The notes under the pieces are model-generated. The model was given only the letters and a program-made list of their open reading frames with translations. It was not told where the DNA came from and searched no databases. From Saprospiraceae bacterium (GTDB taxonomy: Bacteria; Bacteroidota; Bacteroidia; Chitinophagales; Saprospiraceae): DNA of 64,000 bases. The stretch spans positions 1 to 64,000 of the forward strand of contig JADKAS010000006.1 in NCBI GenBank assembly GCA_016715245.1, given 5' to 3'. This document shows positions 28,112 through 40,100 of the stretch, piece after piece. The position numbers were made by a program, and so were the translations under genes. Numbering within the stretch: the stretch's first letter is position 1; each line of letters begins with the position of its first letter.

Positions 28112-31100
28112 ATGAAAGATCTCATGATTCCCCCAACTTCACGTTATTACATATCGTTTACTAAATGTGTATTAATGTTAACCTTATTGTCATTTCTGCC
28201 TATATCTCAAACAGAAGGACAAAACTGGACCCCAGTGGAAAGTTCAGAAATCACCATCCAAACAGGAAGTATAGACATTGTACCAAACAAGTTTCAACTT
28301 TACAGAGTTAATGATGCAGAAATAAAAGCTATTCTGGATGATGCACCTACCGAAGAAGAAAAAGTCGATGGAGATATGTCCATGGGAAAAAATGTAATCA
28401 TAAAACTTGGGTTACCTGACGGAGAATCAGAAGAATTTATGATTTATGAATATAAAATGATGGAATCCGGCCTAGCTTCACAATTTCCTGATTTTAAAAC
28501 TTATTATGGAAATTCCATTTCAAATCCTTTACATCATGTAAGAATTGACTACACAACTCATGGTTTAAGAGCTATGATTTTATCTCCTGACGGAAGTATT
28601 TTTATCGACCACTTCCAGCGAAATGATAAAAACCATAAAATTGTTTATTATAAAAAAGATTTCAGCAAACCCATAACCTGGTTTTGTGGTGTAAAGGGGA
28701 ACGGATTTTCGGAAAGGGATAAAAATAAAATTGATTCAAGGATCGGCGATTGTGGCATCAGACACCAATACCGTCTTGCCATAGCTGCTACAGGTGAATA
28801 TACAACATTTCACGGAGGTACAGTGGCTTTAGCCATGGCTGCCATTATGACTACCATGAACAGGGTAAACGGTGTGTTTGAAAAGGATTGTGCGGTTAGA
28901 ATGATATTGGTGGCTAATAACAGTTCAATAGTGTATACAAACCCGGCTACAGACCCATATACGAATGGAGATCCTGATATGATGATAAATCAAAATCAGG
29001 CAAACATTGATGCAGTTATTGGAAATGCCAATTACGATATAGGACACGTTTTCGGAACCAATTCGGGTGGTTTAGCCGGTTTGGGTGTGACATGTGCCGC
29101 AGGTGCCAAAGCACTTGGTGTGACAGGTAGTAGCGCACCGATAGGAGACCCATTTGATATTGACTACGTCGCTCATGAAATAGGACATCAGTTTAACGCC
29201 AATCACACACAATATAATGATTGCAACAGAAATAACCCGACTTCCGTTGAACCGGGTAGTGCTTCCACAATTATGGGTTACGCAGGTATTTGTCCTCCTG
29301 ATGTTCAAAGCAACAGCAATGATTATTTCAGTACAGCCAGTTTATATGAAATACGGCCTTTTGTGGTAAGTAATACCTGTGATGTAGAAGTTGTGGTTAC
29401 AAATTCAGCGCCTTCTGTTACAGCATTGAGTAATTATTCAATACCAACTTCTACACCATTTGTACTTACAGCTTCAGCCAGTGATCCTAATGGTATGTTG
29501 ACTTATTGTTGGGAACAGATTGATATATTTACAGGTACTCTGAGGACTATGCCTCCGGCTGCTACAAATGTGGACGGTCCTATGTTCAGGTCTTTAACTC
29601 CTATAGTGAGTCCATTGAGGTATTTCCCCAATTTACCGGACGTTTTAAATAATGTAAATCCAACATGGGAAGAATTGCCATCTGTTGGAAGGCCTATGAA
29701 TTTCAGAGTCACCGTAAGAGATAATTTTGCAACTGCAGGTTGTACTGGTGAAGCACAAAATATAGTTACTACAGTGGCTGGAACCGGACCTTTTTTGGTT
29801 ACTTCCCCTAATACTGCAGTTACGTATACAGGAAATTCGTCACAAACTATTACCTGGAATGTGGCCGGCACAACAGCAGCACCCGTTAGTTGTGCTAATG
29901 TAAATATACTTTTAACCACCGATGGAGGCACAACTTTCACTTCACTGGCGTCTAATACGGCAAATGATGGTTCTGAAAGTATAACCATTCCAAATATCAC
30001 TACATCTACTGCAAGAGTCTGGATACAATGTGCCAATAACATATTTTATGATGTTTCTAATGTTAATTTTACTATTCAGGCAGCTTTACCCCCTTGTGCT
30101 GATCTGGTTTTTCCAAGTTGTACGACCGCTGTCAACATTGATTTTGCCGGTTTTGGAGGAGCAGGTTTTTCTCCTATGCCCAATGCCAATCAACTTTGCT
30201 CCAACCACTGGGCATGGACAGGCTGGAGTAATGGTAATTTAGCTTTCGGGGGTACACAAACCACGGCCAACACAGATTACACCAGAGGAAATACGCCTGG
30301 TGGTGTAACAACAGGCGGTATTTACTCTTTAAATAACGGCGCTTTATATATACAGCCAGGAGGAAGTGATTGGGCACCCGGTACAGCAACACTGAGGATT
30401 CAAAATACTTCGGGTTCCAACATGACGGATATGATGGTTGGCTATGACCTGCTGGTAAGAAATGATCAGGCGAGAAGTAATAGTTTTAATTTTTCTTACT
30501 CACTGGATGACATAACATATACTCCGGTTGCATCTCTGGATTTTACATCAACTGCAGCAGCAGATGCAATGCCAACAATTGTTACTGTTCCAAGGTCAAC
30601 AACATTAACCGGACTTACCCTTGCCAACAATGCATACATTTATTTCAGATGGTCAGGTGCCGATGTCGGAGGAAGTGGTTCAAGAGACGAGTTTGGTTTG
30701 GACAATCTTTCATTTACACCTGCTTGTAATAATTGCCCCAGCTTTACAAATTTTACGCCTAATAATGTTACCGTTGTAAACAGCACATGTTCAGCACCGA
30801 CTTGTATGCTTATGGGAGGTATAATAAATGCGGCAGTAAATAATTGCCCTTCAGGATCAACATTACAGTATTCGACCGACGCCGGAATGACCTGGAGTAC
30901 AACGGTTCCTGTATATGATCAGGATGGTCCTTCACAAACTGTAATCACCAGATGTAACTGTGATTTGAACAATGCTATAAGCAGTAGTCCTAGCAATCCT
31001 GTATCCACAAGTCCGGGCACTTGTCCTCCATCATGTAACTGTACATTAAATGGTATGGTTTCTAATGTAGCATGTAATAATAGTGAAACAACCAATACTG

Positions 31101-34100
31101 CAGATGATTTTATCACTTTTGATTTAATTGTGACAGGTGGCGGCGGCAACAGTTCTATGAGTATTACTACAACTCCGGGTACCCCTACCCCAAATTCAGC
31201 TCTTGCTTATAATGTAACTCATTCCATCACTATGCAGCCTGGTTCTGCGGGAGGTGGAAATATAATATTGTTGGCAACAGATGATAACAACAGTGATTGT
31301 TACACAACCATGATCACAGATCCGGGTACCTGTTCAAACATCGATTTCACTGTCAGTATTTCTGACCCGTGCGTTTGTAATAATGATGCCACACCAGCTC
31401 AGAATGACGGTACTTTTGATGAACAGATAACAGTTTTAGGCCCTGCTGGAGAAACCATTACAGGTACTTGTACAGGTTGTTCGCCCACTGCTTTGACATT
31501 TACTGAAACTTCACCGGGTGTATATGAGAGTAATATATTCACACATATTGATAATTTGGGTTACAATGTTAGCATAACTGCTGGTAATTCTCAGTTAAAT
31601 ATCGGCAATAAATGCGCTTACCCAAATGTTGCCATAGACCCTATAGGCCCTCTTTGTAATAATGGAAATCCTGTTGCTTTGACAGCAGTGATAACCGGAG
31701 ATGACGGAAGTGGAGGATATACCTGGTCTGGAACAGGTGTCAGTGGAAGTTCATTTGATCCTTTCAATCTGGCAGCAAACAATTACACCATTACCTTAAA
31801 TTATGACGGCGTTGACCTAGGAAATGTGTCTCCTGACGGAGGTATAACACCGGCTTTTCCGGGATGTATTCAGGTTGCCACAGGTTCAGTGACAGTATTG
31901 GATTCTGTTGCCATAACTCAGCCACCTAATCAAACTTTATGTGCGAATACATCAACAAACCCGGTTAATTTTATGTCTGCTCCTTCCAATGTAAAATATA
32001 GTTGGACGAATGACAATACAGCCATTGGACTCGCAGCAAGCGGGATGGGCAATATCCCATCGTTTATAGCTACTAATCCCGGAAGCACACCCATTACGGC
32101 TAATATTACGGTAACGGCAATGGTGATGGACACTTTTAACTTTACCGGACAAGTTCAACAATATATTGTTCCTCCAGGTGTCACCTCTATCGAAATTGAG
32201 ACCTGGGGAGCCCAAGGCGCCAATGGCACCGTTGGTAATGCACCCGGCAATGGTGGATTAGGAGGCTATTCAAAAGGCACATTGGCCGTTACACCGGGAG
32301 AGACCCTATACCTTAATGTCGGTGGACAAAATGGGTTTAATGGAGGTGGTCCTGCCGGCATCCATATTGGAACAGGAGCACAAACTTTTCCCGGAAATGG
32401 TGGAGGTGGTTCAGACATTCGTCAAGGTGGAGCTGCTTTGGCAAATAGAGTTCTAGTCGCCGCAGGTGGTGGTGGTGGTGGTGCCGCAAATAATAATAGT
32501 TGTACAAGTAATGCACAAAGAAACGGAGCAGTCGGAGGTGGACTTACAGGAGCTGATGGTGCTGGCAGCGCAAATGAGTGTACTCTTCCAGCAGCAGGTG
32601 GAGGAATGGGAGCCAATCAGGTTAATGGTGGAATTGGAGGAACTTTTACCTTTAACTGTAATAACAATACACTGCCAGGTTTTGCAGGACTTTTAGGCCA
32701 GGGGGGTGCAGGCGGTAACGGAGGAAATAACGGCTGTTTTCCCAACTCGCAAGGTGGTCCCGGCGGCGGTGGCGGCGGTGGTTATTTCGGCGGCGGCGGC
32801 GGCGGTGCAGGTTTTGGCGGCGGCGGTGGTAGTGGATCCGGCGGCGGCGGCGGCGGTGGATCATCTTACATTGGTGGGGTTACCAACGGCATGACTACTT
32901 CCGGAATCAAATCCGGAAATGGAAGAATTGTTATTAATCCGGGATTGTACGCAGATTGTATGCCTTCACCAAAAACATTTACTATTACCGTAAATCCTTT
33001 GCCTGATCCTCCTGTTATTCCTAATATCACCGTTTGTCAGGGTGGTAGTACTTTGATTGTAGCTGGTACCATCACAACACCAACAGGTCCACCGGTGTCC
33101 GTAACCTATAATTTTGAAGGGGACAATCCGGCCTCAACCACGACTAATAATATGTTTGCAACAGGAAATAATGCCGTTATAGGTACAGGTGTCTCCACTT
33201 TGACATTCCCTCAAGGATGCGGTTCACTGGATGCGATGTCAGCAAACAACTGGTCTCAACCTACTGAAGTTGCCGCGGTGGCTAACAATGACTATTTTGA
33301 ATTTGTGGTCAACAACACTTCAGCAGTAAACACCCTGGTGATTAATGGGTTTTCATTTTCTGGAAGAATTTCAACAACCGGGCCAACCAATTGGGCATTG
33401 TACCAAGGTACTACAGCTATAGGATTTTTTGGCACTACGACATCGGCGTCAACCCCTACTCCATGTGGTAATTATACTACAAATACATTAAACTTAGTCG
33501 TCGCTCCAGCTTCAAATGCAATAATAAGAATTTATGCCTGGGGTAATACACCAGCACAGAGTACAGGAACGTTCAGAATTGACGATGTAGTGGTTTCCGG
33601 TACTTCCAACCCTCCTTCCAACAATTTCAAATTTTATAATGTAGACCCAACCGGAGGTATGGCCACCCCAATATTTACTGGATCTCAATATGACCCAATG
33701 ACTACTCCGGCTACCTCACCTCAATCCATTTGGGTTACAGAATGTTCTGCAGCCGGATGTGAAAGTCTGCCTACACGGGTGATTGTAACTGTATCCGCAA
33801 ATCCAACCATAACCATACCTACCATCAACCCCTTATGCGCACCCAATTTTTTCAATATAAACAACTTCAATTTTAATCCAAATCCACCAGGAGGAACTTT
33901 TTCATACCATAATACACTTTCAGATGCCCAAATGGATATCAACCCAATTACAAGCGGGTTAAATAACATAAATACAACAAGGACAATTTATGTAAGATAT
34001 GAACTGGCAAACAATTGTTTTACTGTGGGTACACTGCAATTTATTGTGCATCCCATGCCTCCACCACCTGTTGTTCCAGCCACGGTAAGTACATGCGCAG

Positions 34101-37100
34101 GAGAAAGCCCACTGATAAAAGTTAATATAGATAATTACCCTGTTGAATATTTATGGAATTTTGAGGGCAACATAACTGGAAATGGTATTTCTTCCCAACC
34201 TACCATTGCAGGAAATGGTCCGGTGCAAAGTGCCGGTGCTGGTCTGAATAGTGTTGGTTTTCAAGTAGCCGGATCCGGTTGTGGTGATGCCATAACTTCT
34301 GCAGGTTATGAAGCGGGAAATATCACCCTTGCTGCAGCCGTGGCATCTCAGGAGTATTTTGAATTCTGTGTAGGCTCAGCTTTGCCAGGTATTATATATG
34401 CAGGAGTAAATGGTATTACCATCAGGCATAGAGCTTCCGGCACAGGACCTATAAACTGGGCAGTGGTTGCCTCCAACAATCTAACGACGCCTCTGGCTTC
34501 CGGTATAGTAGGTACTGGTTGTACACTTCATACAGGAGCTTTTGCTTTAAATACGGCTACTTGTTACAGAGTGTATTACTGGGGAGCAACCAGCTTAAGT
34601 GGCACCCTGAGAATCGACGAATTCAGAGTCGCTGCTAATTACCAAAATAACGCCACTTACCGGTTTTATACCGTTAATCCAACAACAAATCCAAATGCGA
34701 CACCAGTGTTTACAGGTGTTTGCTATCAAACAAACCTGACCGTTCAAAATGGTCCAACCACCTATTGGGTTACATGTCAGAATCCGGTTACAGGTTGTGT
34801 GAGTAATCCGTCAAATGTCATAGCGCAGGTATTTCCTGACCCTGTCGTAACTGTTTTTAATTCATGCGCTGGTGGAAGTACCGTTACATTTCAGGTATCC
34901 GGCGCTACAAGTGGCACATGGGGTGTTTCCGGAGGTGGTACGATCAACCCCACCACAGGTGTGTTTACACCCACCACAGCTGGATGTTTTACAGCCACAT
35001 ACTTAGCCCCGGGAAATTGTGATGATACCAAAAGTTTTGTAGTCTTTCCTTCTGCCCCTGCGGCGCCAATGATAAGCAACACTTGTAACACATCATTCGT
35101 AGTTCCTGTGCTTCAACCCTTTGGAGGATTTACTGCACAGTATAGCTTTAATGGTGGAAATACCTGGGGTACTTCCAATACTTCACCAACAACACCTGGT
35201 TGTTATCAGGTAGTTACAAGATATATTTTAACCAATACCTGCGGAACAACTTTAGCAGGGTCTGTTGGTCCGGCTGCTTGTCAACAAAGCGGTATCAGAG
35301 AAGTTGTTATATTTCCTGCAGCTCCACCGGCACCGGTTATTTCAAATACATGTAATACTGCCATTACCATACCTGTTTTAACAGCTGTTACCGGATTCAG
35401 ACCGGAATATAGTTTTGACGGAGGTATGACATGGTCAACCAACAATGTATCTTCCACGACCCCAGGATGTTATGCGACAAGAAGCAGGTATGTACTCGCA
35501 GCAGCATGTGGAACTCCTTATCCGGTAGGAACTACGGCGCCTCCGGCTTGTCTGCAAAGTCCTGTTACCAATGCCGTTATTTATCCGGCAGCCCCGGTTA
35601 TTACAATGCCTCCGGCAACTTGTATGACAAACTTTGTATTGCCAACAGTGACTCCGGTGCCTAACTTTACCATAGAATACAGCATTAATGGAAGTTCGTT
35701 TACTTCAACCCCAATGAGTACTATGGCTCCGGGCTGTTATACCATTATAACAAGATATGTATTAACCACTACATGCGGAGCAACACTAGCAGGATCACCA
35801 GGGCCTGTGGCTTGTGCGCAAAGCAATACAGTGATTGCCAATGTTTTACCTATACCAGATGTTTTGGATCAACCGGACATACTCGTGTGTAATCTTGAAC
35901 TTATAAGCCCTCTACCTTTTATAAGTACTGTAGCAGTACCGACCTGTCTGGGAACGAGTATAGAATATTTTTGGACAAATAGTAATCCTGATATTGGATT
36001 ACCTGCTTCCGGCATGGGTAATATTCCACCTTTTACGGCTCAAAACCCAGGTTTAGCAATTATAACCGTCACACCAAGGATTACCTTAAATGGAGTTATC
36101 TGTGAAGGTACATCCATTTCATTCAATATTGTTGTTCATCAGCCTATCGCTTTGGCGTGTAATAACGGACTCAACATTAGTGTTGACAGAAATTGTGGTA
36201 TCAAGGCCTTTGTAGACATGTTTTTAGAAGGAACTTACAATGACTATTTTTATAGTGTTCGGTTTTTTGCTTACACTGGCGTTGAAATTGATATTAACGA
36301 CATACATTTATTTTTGGGTACACGACTTCAATATGAGATAATTGACAATTGTAATGGAAACAGATGTTGGGGATATGTAACTTTTGAAGACAAATACCCA
36401 CCGGTTATAATTTGCCCGGATTTCGAAGTAAATTGTATAGAGGAACCAAATCTTTACCTTCCAATCAATTCACCTGATTTTATTGGTTATCCTGAAATTC
36501 AGGACAACTGTAGTGGAGCAGAAGAAAACCTTAACATGTCTTATCTGGAAACAGGAAATACTTGTAATAAGGTAATTATCAGAAGATGGCAGACTTCTGA
36601 CCAAAGTGGCAACCTCTCTAATGAGTGTTTACAAACGATTAGGGTGAGGCCATTATCATTTTCGGAAATATTTATTCCAAATCCATTGGTTTTTCTTGAG
36701 TGTAAAACAGCTACAGACCCTGCATCTATCGTTGCTGCAACAGGTGATGTAAGAGACGGATATGCATTTGTATTGATTGACGGAGAGCCTCTTCCTTTGA
36801 CAGGTCAGGTTTGTAACATCGTTGGATCTTATACTGACTTACCAATTGAAGCATGTGGACCTCACTGCCACGGTAATATAAAAGTAATCAGAACATGGCA
36901 ATTTATTGACTGGTGTCAGGGAATCGTGTCTCAGCCGGTTACTCAGTTGATCAAATCTGCTGACCTTGAGGCTCCAACTTTCATTCTGAAAGATACCATC
37001 GTAAGTACTTCACCTTGGTATTGTGCTGCTGATTTTGATCTTCCAAGACCTTGGGAACTTCATGACAATTGTGATATCAACCCTACATATTATGTAAGTG

Positions 37101-40100
37101 GTCCTGGTATTGTTACGATCACAGGAAATCAAGTTGACGGATACAGAGCAAAAGGTGCTCCTAAAGGACAACATATTTTCTGTTATACAGCTGAAGACTG
37201 TTGTGGTAATATTTCTACTCAGTGTATGATTGTTACCGTAGTTGACAAAACACCTCCGGTACCTTCCACCAAACAAAATATCGTTCTTGGTTTAGTATCA
37301 GGTGGACCTGGTCAGGATGAAGGCAATGCTAAATTGTTTACTCACCACGTGGACAACTATTCTTATGATATGTGTTCAGCGGTAAGACTTGAAATCAGAA
37401 GACCTGCAGGTGCGCCTCAGTGTAACAATGATGGTAGAATTGACCCTGTTACAGGAAAGCCTTACAACAACAACGTAACTTTCAACGACAACAAACCTAG
37501 ATTACATCAGGATGACAACATTGATGATACAGATAATGGAGAGTTTGTTAAATTCTGTTGTGAGGATTTAAAAACAGGTGTTGACATCGACGGTGACGGC
37601 GAAGTTAATATCGGATACCATGAAGTTATTTTGAGAGTATGGGATGATGGAGATATGAATGCTCAATGGGGAAGTGCAGGTGACAACTACAACGAAAGCT
37701 GGGCTTACGTTAAAGTTGAAGACAAAGCTCCACCGGTAATTCAGTGTCCACCAAACATGACTATTCACTGTGACTGGGCTATTACGTACAGTTCTGACTT
37801 AGGTAGTGGTGCACAATCTACAGAAGGCGTTGACTTTACAAAAACAGGTCTACCTGTTGCATACGGAACTTGTGGTCCACGTCCAATCACATTCAGAGAC
37901 AATACAGGTCAGTTGAACCAGTGTAAATTAGGAAACGTAACAAGAGATTTCTTTGTAACGCCTGCAAAAGCTGGAGTAGATCCACCTTCTTGCAGACAAG
38001 TCATCACTATTTTACCAAGTACTTCTACGCAACCATGGATAGTCACTCCACCGAGTGCAGCTCCTGTGGCTATTACATGCGCTGACCCTACTGCTACAGA
38101 GATCAAAGACAACGGGCCTAAGTGGGTCAACGGACCTTGTGATGTCATCGGAGAAAACATCAAAGTTCACAAATTTTTATTTGAAGATGGTGTTTGTATA
38201 AAATGGAGAGTTGAGTATAACTATATTAATTGGTGTTATCCTGAAGGTCATCCTGACCATGCTAGAGGACCATACTTCAAAGACTTTATGTTCTTCGACA
38301 ATAATAAGCCTGTAATCGATAATTGTGATCCTTTAATGTTTGGTGTAGATGCCAACTGCGAACACAGATTGGTATTGACTAACAAAGCCACAGACACAGG
38401 TGGATGTAATGGTGATAACGGATGGTTGAAATGGCAGGTATTCATCGACTTATGGGCTGATGGATCAGATGACTGGGAATTCTCAAGTTTCTTACCTGTA
38501 GGCAACGACGAGGCCAATGCAGCTAACGGAAACCTTGCTGCTATCAGAGATGATAACAATAACGGAATTCCTGATATCTATGTAGCTCCAACGGCCGAAA
38601 ATGGCATTATTACGATTACCGTTCCTGAAATCATTGTTGGCAAAATGAGTAACCACAAAGTAAGCTGGAAAGTAACAGACGGATGTCACAACCACACTAC
38701 TTGTCACCAACCAGTAATGGTAGTGGACAAAAAACCACCTACCCCTTACTGTCTGAGCTTAAGCACAGCATTGATGGCTGATCCTGACGGAACAGGACCA
38801 TTGAGACCAATGGTAGAATTGTGGGCTATTGACTTCAACGTAGGATCATTTGACAACTGTACACCACAGGAAGACTTGTTGTTTACATTCAATAACTGGG
38901 CACCTCAGGTTACAGATACTATTATCGATGGAAGAACAGTAAATATTGACGTTCCTCACTATTTTGATGTAAATGGTGCAGTATGGCCATATCCTACTAC
39001 TAATGCAGATGTATTGTCAAGATATAATAGAGGTGATTTACAATTGTGGTTACCTAATCTTAGAAGTTCTGCAAGAGTTTGGACTGAGTCTGTCATGGCA
39101 GGAGAAAGAAAAATAGAACTTCCCGTAATGATGAGCGTATGGGATAAAAAATTCGAAGTTGATTTCTGTATGGTTAATTTGACAATCATTTGTAATACAT
39201 GTCCAATTGAAGGCAGTTCCAGAATTAGTGGTACCGTCACTACCGAGGAAGGTAAAGGAGTGGCTAATGTTGAAATAAGATTGACAACAACCGGAAATCC
39301 TTCCAACACCTCAGAAATGACCGATGTAAATGGTTATTATTCTATTCAGAATATTCAGGCTTCCTCAGGATTACTTTATCCTTATAAGAATACAGAACAT
39401 GGAAACGGAGTCAGCACCCTGGATCTTGTGCTCATTCAAAGGCATATATTGGGCATTCAGAAATTTGAAAGTCCTTATAAAATTATGGCAGCAGATGTCA
39501 ATAATGATACTAAAATCAATACCGTTGATTTGGTAGAACTCAGAAAAGTTATTTTGGGCGCTTCACCTGTTTTCACCAATAAGAGCTGGAGATTTGTAGA
39601 TGCCAAGGTTACCATGGATATGAATAGCGTCTTTCCTTTCTATGAGACGGTGAATGTCAATATCAACACGGCAACGATGGACAATATGAATTATATGGCT
39701 GTTAAGATAGGTGATGTAAACGGAAGTGCATCTACAGATGTAATCAATGCACAGTCAGAAACCAGAACAGCTTCAAGACTTGATTTGACAGCAGCTGAAA
39801 GAAGCGTAGAAGCCGGTGAAACATTTGAAATAGCAGTTACGGCAGCTAACTTTAATGAAATCTTCGGATTCCAGTATACAATGAACCTACACGGAGCGAA
39901 CTTCGTAGATGTAGTTTCTGGTGCTATTGAAGTAACTGAATCAAATGTTGGCGTAATCTCAAGTGATGTAATCACGATGAGTTATGCAGCAAGAGAAGCA
40001 GTTTCTCTAAGAGCTGATGAGGTATTGTTCACCATCGTATTGAAAGCTGACAAAGCTGGTCAATTTAGTGACATGATCCAACTTAACTCTAATGTAACAA

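Noticed and set aside
32422..32894. ORFs on other frames over the glycine-rich region
   Set aside because: They are compositional shadows of the GGC/GGT runs (poly-Ala, poly-Val, poly-Pro or poly-Arg) with no independent signals.
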